DNA from: Phycisphaerales bacterium
GTDB lineage: Bacteria > Planctomycetota > Phycisphaerae > UBA1845 > Fen-1342
Direction of reading: 5' to 3'
Assembly (NCBI GenBank): GCA_016716475.1
Contig: JADJWG010000002.1
Span: forward strand, 186,001 to 250,000
Length of the DNA: 64,000 bases
In this document: in pieces, positions 44,350 through 52,706 of the stretch
Position numbering within the stretch: the first letter of the stretch is position 1
How the letters are laid out: every line of letters starts with the position of its first letter
Position numbers and translations under genes: made by a program
The notes under the pieces: generated by a model
Told to the model about the DNA's origin: nothing
Database searches by the model: none
The model's input: only the letters and a program-made list of their open reading frames with translations

Positions 44350-45748
44350 TCTTTGCCGAAGTTGTCGTGGCCTGACTGCGCCCGCCGAGCTGAACCCGTG
44401 CTTCGGCCGCTGCCGCCCGGACGATTTCCGGCGTGTGCGGCCCGGAGACCAGCTCTGCGAAGATGGCGTCGGCGGTTTCGATGCGGCCCAGTCGTTCCTC
44501 GGCTCTGGCCCCGTAGTATACCGCCCATCCGGCCACTGTCGGGTCTGTGGCGTCTCGGGCGAGCGACGCTAGCTCCGTGCGTGCCTCCGTGGCCTGGCCT
44601 AATTCAATCAGGCAGCGTCCATGTAGCAGGCGCCAGGGTGCCCGGAATTCGGCGGGGACGAATCGCATGGCTCGGGTGAGCAACCGTTCAGCACGGGCAA
44701 ACTCACCGCGTTCGACCGCGTCCCGGGCAGCGCGAAAAGTCATCGAGTCGGTGTCCAGTACGATCCCGGCCGCAGGCGTAGCCGGACGCTGGTCCCGGGA
44801 AGGGCCGTCAGCGTGAGGTAGCAATCCCAACGGGCGGTCGCCCTTGGGCTCCGCCGAAGCAGGTGGTGAATCAGCGGGCGAGTGCTGTCCGCGGCCGCGG
44901 GTATCGGACGTAGCCGGCTCCCCGGTTGTCTCTGGAGGGGACTCGGTGGCCGAGGTTGATGGCGGAACGGTGGGCCCGGTGGTGTCGGGCAGGATCCCAA
45001 GCGGGCGCCGCCCGTAAGCTGGTTTCGTAGTCGGGGTTGTGCCCGAGGATCCTGTGCTGTCTGTGGGTAAGATCCCTATCTGCCGGCGCCCCTGTGGGGG
45101 TGGAGTGTTGTCGGCAGCGGAGGGCTGTGTTTCTGTGGAGCGGTCAACCTGGAGGAGTCCCGGGTCCTCGTCGTCCCATAGCACTGCTTCAGTCCAGAGT
45201 TGTTGGAGTCTGTTGGCACCCGGGAGTCGGCTGGGGCCTCTGAGGGCACGTTCGAGCACAGCGCGCGCTCGGGCGTTGACGTCGCTACGGGGGGGGCCGG
45301 GGAACTGGGGGATGTATGAGCCACCAACGCTAGGCCGATTGGCAGCAAGTTCAATAAACAGTTCCACGGCGCGGTCGAATCGTCCAGCGTGGTCCGCGGC
45401 CCGGATGGTTCGCGCACGGAACAAGTCGCCACGCCAGCCGGTCGGACCACTCCGCAGGGCAGCATCGTAGTTCTCCAGTGCGACCGACCAATCGCCTCTG
45501 GCGGCGGCCGTCTCAGCAGCGGTGAATATGGTGTGATCGTCAAGCTCGATCGAGTCGATTTCCGTCAGCGGTTTCCGCAGGATCTGGTCCGAAACGCCGC
45601 GGAATACCAGGTGGTCTTGGCGGAAGTCGAGCACGGTGACCCCCTCGAAGGGGGGGCGGCCAGTCAGAACGACCGTGTCGGCGAAGACTGGCAAAGTGGC
45701 CGTAATGATTGGAATGCTTTGTAGGATGCTGGAGAAAATCCGGGACAT
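44339..45748 (-). CDS. Exported TPR-like protein with RRPLGILP repeats
   Basis: 469 residues. ATG 45748 starts a signal-like sequence (ILQSIPIITATLPVFA). Residues 24-72 form a small beta domain (VVLTGRPPFEGVTVLDF); 76-135 and 337-450 are TPR-like helical pairs. The Pro/Thr/Ser-rich linker (210-325) contains three copies of a GRRPLGILP-like motif (about 220, 246 and 303). TATACT lies six bases before the ATG with no ribosome site, as in leaderless mRNAs. It is upstream of and overlaps miaB; cotranscribed. No known function. Confidence 0.7.
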   Translation of the reverse strand: MSRIFSSILQSIPIITATLPVFADTVVLTGRPPFEGVTVLDFRQDHLVFRGVSDQILRKPLTEIDSIELDDHTIFTAAETAAARGDWSVALENYDAALRSGPTGWRGDLFRARTIRAADHAGRFDRAVELFIELAANRPSVGGSYIPQFPGPPRSDVNARARAVLERALRGPSRLPGANRLQQLWTEAVLWDDEDPGLLQVDRSTETQPSAADNTPPPQGRRQIGILPTDSTGSSGTTPTTKPAYGRRPLGILPDTTGPTVPPSTSATESPPETTGEPATSDTRGRGQHSPADSPPASAEPKGDRPLGLLPHADGPSRDQRPATPAAGIVLDTDSMTFRAARDAVERGEFARAERLLTRAMRFVPAEFRAPWRLLHGRCLIELGQATEARTELASLARDATDPTVAGWAVYYGARAEERLGRIETADAIFAELVSGPHTPEIVRAAAAEARVQLGGRSQATTTSAKNGS

Positions 45749-45754
45749 GACGAT

Positions 45755-45760
45755 AGTATA
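45755..45760 (-). promoter_or_regulatory. -10 element (TATACT) placed for leaderless translation
   Basis: On the minus strand TATACT is followed by ATCGTC and then ATG 45748. The same six-base spacing occurs in front of the GT4 gene at 11677. No Shine-Dalgarno sequence. Confidence 0.45.
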
Positions 45761-45887
45761 AGTGGCGGCGGGTGACATTTCGCGCCAAACTGCAAAAGGG
45801 GCGGCGACGAGCGTTGCAGCCGCGCTCCACATGCTGTACAACCCGGGTGCGGAACGGACGCCGTACCCCGTGAGCGAGGAAGGCTCA

Positions 45888-46397
45888 ATGCTTGCTCACC
45901 GACGAAACACCGTCGTAGTCATCGCCCTCGTGGCTTCCATGACCTTGGGAGTCTCCCTGCTCTATGCGCTGGAGCAGAGATTCTTCCCGGAACGTACGGC
46001 GTTTCGCACCGATGCCCGGCTCACGGCCGAACTTCCGACGCGTTTCACGCGGGTCGCCGTGCACTACGCCCACTTGCCCGAGGGTGCTACCCTGCGCGCG
46101 GTGGCGGAGGCATTCCCGAGCGACGATACCGTTCTCGTCCTGGCGGAGCGGGACGGTTTGTTCTTTGACGTCGCGGGCAGCACGGTCCACCTCGTCGTCC
46201 TGGGCACGGAGGACACCGACGAATGGAACCGGCTCAAGCTGCGCGTGATGCGGGCGCTGGACCAGCTCAGCCAATCGAGCGGCGTCGGATTGCTGCCCGT
46301 CCAGCTTACGACCAGCACGGATGACACCGTGGCGGATCGTGGTGTTCAGGTCTCCGAGCTGGTTGAATTGTTGCGACTCAAGCAGGTTGTCCGTTGA
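45888..46397 (+). CDS. Hypothetical membrane-anchored protein
   Basis: 169 residues. GAGGAAGG precedes ATG 45888. One N-terminal transmembrane segment (TVVVIALVASMTLGVSLLYAL) and an extracytoplasmic alpha/beta domain without recognised motifs. Divergent from the TPR-like gene. A hairpin at 46420-46455 follows the stop. Confidence 0.65.
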   Translation: MLAHRRNTVVVIALVASMTLGVSLLYALEQRFFPERTAFRTDARLTAELPTRFTRVAVHYAHLPEGATLRAVAEAFPSDDTVLVLAERDGLFFDVAGSTVHLVVLGTEDTDEWNRLKLRVMRALDQLSQSSGVGLLPVQLTTSTDDTVADRGVQVSELVELLRLKQVVR

Positions 46398-46419
46398 TGT
46401 TTGCGACGGACGCACTGGC

Positions 46420-46455
46420 AACCCCGCGGCCCCGCGTATGGCGAGGTGCGGGGTT
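46420..46455 (+). terminator. Possible terminator
   Basis: AACCCCGC (46420-46427) and GCGGGGTT (46448-46455) form an 8-bp stem, followed by TCTCATT. The T-run is short; 20-base loop. Confidence 0.4.
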
Positions 46456-46597
46456 TCTCATTGGTACGGTCGGCGTGGGCCGGGGGCAGCCCACTGGACT
46501 TGCGGAGCGATGCGGCGTATCAGAAGGGACGACGGTGGCTGACATGCGGTGGGCCGCGGGCCCTGGGCCTTCGTCGCGTCGGGATGCATAGCGGCGG

Positions 46598-47485
46598 ATG
46601 CCAACACGCGCGGTACCCATTCTGTCGGGCTACGAAGTCGTGGCGCGTCTCGGCCGCGGGGCGGGCGCGGTCATCAGTTTGGCGCGCGACTTGGACCGCA
46701 ACCGTCAGGTTGTCGTCAAACACGTCGTGCGGCGGGGGAACGAAGACGAGAAATTCATTGCCCAGGCGGAGAATGAGTATGATGTCGCCGCCGCCGTTGA
46801 ACACCCTTTTCTGCGAAAGTGCTATGACATTGTGCGGGTCCGGCGCTGGTTCGTTACCCGGGAAGTATTGCTGATCATGGAGTATGTTGAGGGCGAACTG
46901 CTCGAGGAGCAGCCGCCGGAAACGCTGCCCGCCCTGCTGACGACTTTCCGCCAGATCGCCGAGGGGCTTGCGGCGCTGCATCAGCAGGGATTTGCCCACG
47001 CCGATATCAAACCGAACAATGTCCTTATTCCACGCACTGGTGGGGTCAAGATCATTGACTTCGGGCAGAGTTGTCCGCTCGGGTACACGAAAGAGCGCGT
47101 ACAGGGCACCCCCGATTACATTGCCCCCGAACAGCTCCACCGTCAGCCGATCGACCAGCGCACTGACGTCTACAACCTCGGCGCCACCATGTATCGCCTC
47201 GTGACCGGGAAGTGGTTTCGCACGCTCATCAACCTGGGGCCGGCCACCGGCACGCGCATCGCGCTCGAATCGGAGCGCGGCAACTTTCCGCCGCATGAGG
47301 TCAACCCAACCGTGCCCTTGCCTCTCTCCAAGCTGATCGTCGAGTGCTGCAATACTCAGAAGGTTGAGCGCCCGCGTGACATGAAAGAGGTCATCGCCCG
47401 CCTGGATGTCGTTCTCCACGTCATCGAGCGCGACAGCGCGCTCGTTTGGCGCCCTCCCGGGGGTGACGGGCTCGCCCGCCGTTGA
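46598..47485 (+). CDS. Serine/threonine protein kinase
   Basis: 295 residues, a single Hanks-type kinase domain without transmembrane or sensor part. Gly-loop LGRGAGAVISLARD (18-31), Lys41 in VVVKHVV, C-helix Glu in ENEYDV, catalytic loop HADIKPNN (134-141), DFG (154-156), activation-segment end GTPDYIAPEQ. The loop is HAD rather than HRD, so the kinase is of the non-RD type. ATG 46598 has no clear ribosome site. A phosphatase gene follows 66 bases on, suggesting opposed activities on a common target. Confidence 0.9.
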   Translation: MPTRAVPILSGYEVVARLGRGAGAVISLARDLDRNRQVVVKHVVRRGNEDEKFIAQAENEYDVAAAVEHPFLRKCYDIVRVRRWFVTREVLLIMEYVEGELLEEQPPETLPALLTTFRQIAEGLAALHQQGFAHADIKPNNVLIPRTGGVKIIDFGQSCPLGYTKERVQGTPDYIAPEQLHRQPIDQRTDVYNLGATMYRLVTGKWFRTLINLGPATGTRIALESERGNFPPHEVNPTVPLPLSKLIVECCNTQKVERPRDMKEVIARLDVVLHVIERDSALVWRPPGGDGLARR

Positions 47486-47551
47486 CAGACGCGCCGCGCC
47501 GCGGCAACGTACGATCCGCTTCCGTTCGGGTTCCCGAGGAAAGGTCAAGTC

Positions 47552-48412
47552 GTGGAGTCACTCGCCAATCCGGTCGCCGCCGAGCGCGTCCTCCGCGAAG
47601 CCGCGCAACTGAATCGTGATGATCCCAATCGCTCGGGCTCCCTCCTGAACTTCGGCCGCGCGGGACAGGTTGTCATGACCGGGGACCTCCATGGTCACCT
47701 GCGAAACTTCGAGAAACTGCAGCGGTTCTGCGCACTCGAACGCAGCCCCGGCCGCTACGTCGTGATGCACGAACTGATTCACATGGAGCCCGACCCGCCC
47801 GGTGCCCCCGACTACTCGATCGACCTGCTCGTGCGTGCGGCGGCCTGGAAGTGCGAACACCCCGACAATGTCTTCTTCCTGCAATCGAATCACGAACTCT
47901 CCCAGCTGGTGGGCCACGAGATCACGAAGGGGGGGCGCCTGGTACTGCATGATTTCGCGCGCGGCGTCAAAGAGCGCTATGGGCCGGCGGCGGACAGCAT
48001 CCTTGCGGCCGTCGAGGATTACGCCCGGTCGCTGCCGTTGGCCGCACGGCTCGCCAACGGGATATTCCTTTCGCATAGTCTGCCCGACGCGCTGTTCATG
48101 ACGAATTTCGACCTGACCATTTTCGAGCGCGAGCCCACGGCCCGCGATGTCGCCGCGGGTGGGCCGGCGTACGCGATCGTGTGGGGACGCTTCCACACAC
48201 CGGAAGTTGTTGCCCAGTACGCCGGTCTGTTCGGGGCCCGCGTTTTCGTGGTGGGTCATCAACCGCAGGAGATGGGCCACCGCCGCATTGGCAACCTGCT
48301 AATCCTGGCCAGCGACCACGCCCACGGTGTCTTCCTGCCGATTGATCTGGCGCGCGAGTACACCGCGGAGGAGTTGGAGCGAAACGTTCGCAAGTTCGTA
48401 TCGGTCGAGTAG
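47552..48412 (+). CDS. Divergent PPP-type metallophosphatase
   Basis: 286 residues in the calcineurin-like superfamily. MTGDLHGHL (Asp45, His47) and QSNHEL (Asn113, His114) supply metal ligands and the catalytic His; later a His in IFLSHS and VVGHQP (His ligand). The PPP motif GDxxDRG that should come between is missing; VVMHELIHMEP stands in its place. GTG 47552 with GGAAAGG upstream. Paired with the kinase. Probably a protein phosphatase, which is inference. Confidence 0.8.
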   Translation: MESLANPVAAERVLREAAQLNRDDPNRSGSLLNFGRAGQVVMTGDLHGHLRNFEKLQRFCALERSPGRYVVMHELIHMEPDPPGAPDYSIDLLVRAAAWKCEHPDNVFFLQSNHELSQLVGHEITKGGRLVLHDFARGVKERYGPAADSILAAVEDYARSLPLAARLANGIFLSHSLPDALFMTNFDLTIFEREPTARDVAAGGPAYAIVWGRFHTPEVVAQYAGLFGARVFVVGHQPQEMGHRRIGNLLILASDHAHGVFLPIDLAREYTAEELERNVRKFVSVE

Positions 48413-48445
48413 GGTGAGCGGGGGGTGGGGGGCTGCGAGTATGCC

Positions 48446-48473
48446 TTGGTTATGGGGCTTTGAAGTTTAATAT
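48446..48473 (+). promoter_or_regulatory. Candidate promoter ahead of the 48674 gene
   Basis: TTGGTT (48446-48451), 16 bases, TAATAT (48468-48473). Moderate match to sigma70. It is 200 bases ahead of the ATG, in a gap otherwise without features. Confidence 0.35.
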
Positions 48474-48673
48474 GGACAGGCCTCCATCCCGGTTGGCGGG
48501 GTACGCTGAAGCCGCGCGTGGGACCGTGCCGATCTTCCCGCAGGACCGTGTTCACTGGCCGGGGCACCGGGTCGGGCCCCCTGCACGCCGGCGCGGCGCA
48601 CGCTCCTAGAATCCTCCGGACGCGACTCCGGATTGCGCGCGTTGGGTAGCCGACCGCCGCTGAGGTATCGGAG

Positions 48674-49207
48674 ATGACGCCGAACTTTGAGCCATATATC
48701 GCACTGCGCAAGCTGTTTGACGGGCTGGTCGAGCAGGTCTTCATGGTCGACATCGGAATTTGCGACACGCAACTCACCACGTATTTAGGCGAGATGCTGA
48801 GCGACTTTGTCCATGTCGATCGTATCTACCGGCTCAAGACGATCGATCACAAGGTCATCCGCGAGCTTTCCGAGATGGAGGCCGCGGCCGCACTCGGCCC
48901 GGAGGTGCCCGAGACCCAGCGCCGGCGGCTCGTGAACAAGTACATCGGGGACTTCACCCTGTTTTGGACCGGGGTCTACCCCGAGCACTTGCGGCCGCGA
49001 CACCAGGGCGGCATCGATCGTTTCGACCTTTATCTGCGACAGGGTAAACGCTCGTACGGGATTGCCAGTGAACTGACCGATCCTCATGACCGACCCGCGC
49101 CAGAGGTCCTGCAGCAGCTCAGTGAACAGTTTGAGTGCTGTGTCCACGGTTTGCAGCTTGTGCGAGCGAACTGGCAGCGACTCGCAGCCCGGCCGACCCC
49201 CAACTAG
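48674..49207 (+). CDS. Conserved-looking hypothetical cytoplasmic protein
   Basis: 177 residues. GAGG 8 bases before ATG 48674. Mostly helical, no signal, no transmembrane segment: VHVDRIYRLKTIDHKVIREL, then LVNKYIGDFTLFWTGVYPEHL and a C-terminal FECCVHGLQLVRANWQRL. It lies between the kinase/phosphatase pair and mraZ. Family not recognised. Confidence 0.68.
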   Translation: MTPNFEPYIALRKLFDGLVEQVFMVDIGICDTQLTTYLGEMLSDFVHVDRIYRLKTIDHKVIRELSEMEAAAALGPEVPETQRRRLVNKYIGDFTLFWTGVYPEHLRPRHQGGIDRFDLYLRQGKRSYGIASELTDPHDRPAPEVLQQLSEQFECCVHGLQLVRANWQRLAARPTPN

Positions 49208-49460
49208 TGGGCGTGGCAATTGCCACCGGACCCACTTTTCCCCACCCGACCGCGACCCGTGCGCACTGTCCGCTAAAAAATCCCTCCGAATCCAAAATAG
49301 CAGGGATTTGAGCTGCTGCGGGTTCAAACCATCATACTAATTGTGGTTAAGATTAACCCTACTACCATTTCTTGTAGTTTGCCGTAACCGCACCCGCAGC
49401 GGGCATCTTCCCCATTTTTACATTCTTGAGTCTCCGTCCGAGAAATTGGCCCAGGAGCCC

Positions 49461-49488
49461 TTGCAACTGTGTGCTTTGGTGGTATATT
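49461..49488 (+). promoter_or_regulatory. dcw operon promoter
   Basis: TTGCAA (49461-49466), 16 bases, TATATT (49483-49488). Transcription would start near 49495, 60 bases before the mraZ ATG. Confidence 0.6.
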
Positions 49489-49518
49489 TGCCAATGTGAT
49501 CCCTATCAAGGGAGCCAA

Positions 49519-49549
49519 GTGGTTCGAGGTGGACCAAGGCGAGCGGTGG
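49519..49549 (+). promoter_or_regulatory. Candidate MraZ boxes
   Basis: GTGG at 49519-49522 and 49529-49532, ten bases apart, with a third GTGG at 49546-49549, between promoter and mraZ ATG. MraZ binds short direct repeats spaced one turn apart ahead of its own gene (known for E. coli and Mycoplasma). Autoregulation is therefore plausible. Confidence 0.4.
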
Positions 49550-49554
49550 TGAGC

Positions 49555-50085
49555 ATGTTTCTGGCAGGCGCTCACGATCTGACAGTCGACACAAAGAACC
49601 GGCTGTCCATCCCGTTCGCAATCCGGAGAAAGCTGAGCGAAGAGCTTGATGGGCACTCATTCTACGTGATGCCCGGAAGGCGGAAGGGCACGTTAGCGCT
49701 GTATCCGGAGAAGTACTTCGAGCGACTGCGCAGCGAGGTGCCACCAGACGACGCCTTGACGGATGAAGCGTATGAGTGGCGCCAATTCGAGTACGCGAAC
49801 AGCCCTCTGCTGGAGCCGGACAACCAGGGCCGGGTCCTGTTTCCGGAGCGCATGTTGCGACGAGCGGGACTTGAGCGCGACGTGACCTTGCTCGGCGTAC
49901 GGGACCACCTTGAGTTGTGGTCGCGGAAAGACTACGAGGCCTTCGAGGCCGCGATGTGGGACGCCTATCCTGAGCGGCGGACCCGGGCCATCGAAGAGGT
50001 GAAACAACTGGTGCCGGCCGGGAAGACCGGTGCGACGCCGATGGAGACGTCGGCGAACGAGCGAGCGACAGGGTTGGGTTCGTGA
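49555..50085 (+). CDS. mraZ: Transcriptional regulator MraZ
   Basis: 176 residues with two SpoVT/AbrB-like halves: FLAGAHDLTVDTKNRLSIP at the start and LLEPDNQGRVLFPERML in the second half (DxxGRxxxP motifs). A C-terminal extension of about 25 residues beyond the usual MraZ end is polar. ATG 49555; GAGCGGTGGTGAGC upstream is a poor ribosome site. First gene of the dcw operon and probably its autorepressor. Confidence 0.93.
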   Translation: MFLAGAHDLTVDTKNRLSIPFAIRRKLSEELDGHSFYVMPGRRKGTLALYPEKYFERLRSEVPPDDALTDEAYEWRQFEYANSPLLEPDNQGRVLFPERMLRRAGLERDVTLLGVRDHLELWSRKDYEAFEAAMWDAYPERRTRAIEEVKQLVPAGKTGATPMETSANERATGLGS

Positions 50086-50242
50086 GGGGTGGGCTGCGGC
50101 GGCGCGTTTTCGAGCGGCGCGTCGCCGCGGCCCACACAGATTCGGGAGCCGGGCCCCGCAGTGGGTAGCGGGGTGCCGCGCCACGCAAGGAAGTGTGGCA
50201 TGCTCCGCAGGACAGTCGTGCCGGGCTGTCCAGTCCTAGGTT

Positions 50243-50270
50243 CGCCGCCGGTCATGGATGGCCGGCGGCG
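50243..50270 (+). terminator. Strong hairpin between mraZ and rsmH (attenuator-like)
   Basis: A perfect 9-bp GC stem (50243-50251 with 50262-50270) with a 10-base loop, followed by GCCCCTTTTGGTTT. It stands inside the 294-base gap between mraZ and rsmH. It may terminate part of the transcripts or protect an RNA end. Confidence 0.5.
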
Positions 50271-50379
50271 GCCCCTTTTGGTTTCGCTTCGCGCAAGTTC
50301 GCAGAGCGTGCGTGCACTCTAGCGGGCTGCGGGGCGACATGTCCAGTCCTCCCCGCATAGACGTGGCGGGTGCGTTGCC

Positions 50380-51288
50380 GTGGCTTCCACAGCGTTCCAA
50401 CACGAGCCCGTGCTGCTGACAGCGGTGCTGCAGCATATCGATCCGCAACCGGGTGACGTGATTCTGGACGGGACAGTGGGACTGGGTGGGCACGCAACCG
50501 CTTTGCTCCCGCGCATCCAGCCCGGTGGGCGCTACATCGGTCTGGATCTTGATCCGCTCATGCTTGCCCAGGCGCGTGAACGGCTGGTGGAATGGCTGGA
50601 CCGCGGGTTGTCTCTACACCATGCGAACTATGCCGACTTTCCGACCGTGCTGGCAGAGTGCGGCCTGTCCGAAGTGCGGCATATGCTGCTCGATCTCGGG
50701 GCCAACTCAGCGCAATTCGAAGATGCCGGGCGGGGATTTTCGTTCGACCGGGACGGGCCGCTCGACATGCGATTCGACCCTGGTGGTGATGTTCGCGCCC
50801 TGGACCTCGTGAACCGGCTCAGCGAAGCCGAACTCGCGGACCTCTTCTGGCGGAATGGCCAGGAGTCAGCCAGCCGTCGCATTGCGAAGCGCATCTGCCA
50901 GGTGCGTCACAGCGGCCGAATCACGACCACGCTTGCGCTGGCCGGGGCGGTTGCTTCGGCGGGAGCCGGCGAGGGGAAGACGCATCCTGCAACGCGTGTG
51001 TTCCAGGCGTTACGGATTGCGGTGAACCGTGAGTTGGAGAATGTGGAGCGTTGCCTGAGTGCGGTGACGGAACACCTGCGCCCGGGCGGGCGGCTGGTGG
51101 TGATCAGCTTCCACAGTCTTGAAGACGCCCTGGTGAAGACCTTCCTGCGTGCGGCACGCCAGGCGGGCACTTTTGAAGAACTGACGAAACGACCGGTGAT
51201 CGCGGATACGGCGGAGCGGCGGGCCAATCCACGGAGCCGCAGTGCGAAGATGCGGGCAGCCGCACGGATGGATGCCCCGCGTGCGTGA
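50380..51288 (+). CDS. rsmH: 16S rRNA (cytosine1402-N4)-methyltransferase
   Basis: 302 residues. Methylates C1402 of 16S rRNA, in the P site. SAM-binding DGTVGLGGHATAL at the start, HMLLDLGANSAQFED in the middle, and the SFHSLEDALVK signature near the end. GTG 50380; the ribosome site is weak. Always part of dcw clusters after mraZ, as here. Confidence 0.95.
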   Translation: MASTAFQHEPVLLTAVLQHIDPQPGDVILDGTVGLGGHATALLPRIQPGGRYIGLDLDPLMLAQARERLVEWLDRGLSLHHANYADFPTVLAECGLSEVRHMLLDLGANSAQFEDAGRGFSFDRDGPLDMRFDPGGDVRALDLVNRLSEAELADLFWRNGQESASRRIAKRICQVRHSGRITTTLALAGAVASAGAGEGKTHPATRVFQALRIAVNRELENVERCLSAVTEHLRPGGRLVVISFHSLEDALVKTFLRAARQAGTFEELTKRPVIADTAERRANPRSRSAKMRAAARMDAPRA

Positions 51289-51298
51289 GGAGGTTGCG

Positions 51299-52296
51299 AT
51301 GGCGCTCAACGTGAAAGCAGCGATGGCAGTCTGCGTCTCGTTCATGGCAGGACTCTGCTGCCTGATGTATCAGGTTGAGACGCCTCGTGTTGTCGCGGCG
51401 GCCCCGCTCCTCCATGCCGCCGAGTACGCCAGTCGACCGGTGGCGGGACATCCCGGGCTGATTGCCGGAGATGTCGAATGGCGCGAAGAGCGGGCGCGGC
51501 AGTTCAATCGCCCCAACCCTTTGGCGCGGCTTGATACGGAGGCCGACGCGCACCCCACGTCCGCGGAGGCGCTTGCAGCACGTCGCGAAACGGCCCCATC
51601 ACAGCGGAGCGGCCCGCCCTACCGCCGTTACAACGGAAGGAAGACCCGGTCGTTGCAGCAGCGGAGTTGCGGATTCCGCCCTCGCCGACTGCTCTCGCCG
51701 CCCGCAAGGTGGAGCCGCCGGAGCTGGTGGCCCGGCCGGTCTCCAACCAGCAGTCCGCACCCGTCGATGTGCCGGCGGTCCAGCCACCTCAGCCCATGTC
51801 GGTGGTGGCGCCACCCACAGGGCCCGTGCCAGCAGCCGGTTCAGCCACGGCGCGGCAAACTTACACGGTCGCCGCGGGCGACAGTCTCACACGGATCGCG
51901 CGCCGGCACTACCAGTCGACGGATACGCGTTATGTGCGCCTTTTGCTGGAGGCGAATCCGCAGATCGCGAAGCGGCGGAATGCGGTTGTGCTGGTGGGGG
52001 AGGAACTGCTGCTTCCTCCGGTTGCGGCGGAGCCAACTTCGGCCACAGCTCCGGGAGCGGTTGCTGGGGGACAACCGGTGGAGCGTGCTGTTGCTCCGGC
52101 TTCCGCCCAGAAGTCGGCTGAACGCTGGTATACGATTCAACCGCGGGATACTCTGGAGCGAATCGCCCAGCGTGAACTCGACGATGGTGCCCGCTGGCGC
52201 GAGATCCTGCAGTTGAACGAGAAGCTTAACCCGCACAGGATACAGCCGGGTATGCGAATCAAGCTGCCGCCTGCGGACCGGATCGCGCTGCGTTAG
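51299..52296 (+). pseudogene. Double LysM protein, one frameshift, probably intact in the organism
   Basis: ATG 51299 with GAGGAGG upstream. N-terminal transmembrane or signal segment (AAMAVCVSFMAGLCCLMY). The frame breaks in the CCCC at 51594-51597; one added C joins ETAP to ITAERPALPP and a Pro/Ala-rich linker. Two LysM domains follow, YTVAAGDSLTRIARRHY and YTIQPRDTLERIAQRE, about 100 residues apart, each ending at a PP-containing motif (ELLLPP, RIKLPP). Repaired length 332 residues. LysM binds the glycan strand of peptidoglycan. It sits between rsmH and ftsL in the division operon, an unusual position. Confidence 0.82.
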
Positions 52297-52365
52297 TGCC
52301 ACAGCGTACGTTTGGCGCCGGAATCGAGTCGGCAGCGGTCCTGTGGTGGCGGAGTCTCTGCGCTG

Positions 52366-52638
52366 ATGACGCTGTTCCGTACGATTCTGGTGCTGTTGCT
52401 GGGACTTGTACTGATGCTGGCCGTGGTGATGTTGCGCGCGGATACGGCGCGACTGCACCATCAAGTTGCACGCGTGGAGCGTGAGACAGAACTGATTGTG
52501 CAGCAGATTGCAGACCGCGAGATTGAGGCGGCCCGCCTCCGAAGTCCGATGCAGATTTGGGAGCAGCTTAAACTGGCCGTGGAGCGGACGTTACCACAGG
52601 AGACCGCGCCGCCGGTCGCACCGCCGCGTCGCAGATAG
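52366..52638 (+). CDS. FtsL-like small division protein
   Basis: 90 residues. One N-terminal membrane helix (TILVLLLGLVLMLAVVML), then a coiled-coil stretch (LHHQVARVERETELIVQQIADREIEAARL, a heptad run) and a short polar end. Size, topology and position between rsmH and ftsI are those of FtsL; sequence identity within this family is low, so the name rests on context. ATG 52366; GGAG lies 11 bases upstream. Confidence 0.65.
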   Translation: MTLFRTILVLLLGLVLMLAVVMLRADTARLHHQVARVERETELIVQQIADREIEAARLRSPMQIWEQLKLAVERTLPQETAPPVAPPRRR

Positions 52639-52706
52639 GTTTGCGCGGATCAGTCCATGCGGGGGCGGGTTCAGGTAGTCGTCAGGTGGGGGGTGAGGTT
52701 GGTTCG

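Larger units (their letters stand above)
49208..49554. other. Leader region of the dcw operon
   Basis: 347 bases between the 48674 gene and mraZ. The first 250 bases hold no gene; an AT-richer patch is at 49330-49380. The promoter and candidate MraZ boxes occupy the last 95 bases. Confidence 0.5.

Noticed and set aside
50086..50242. Structured RNA (SRP or RNase P like) between mraZ and rsmH
   Set aside because: GC-rich with some inverted repeats, but none of the conserved core sequences of those RNAs.
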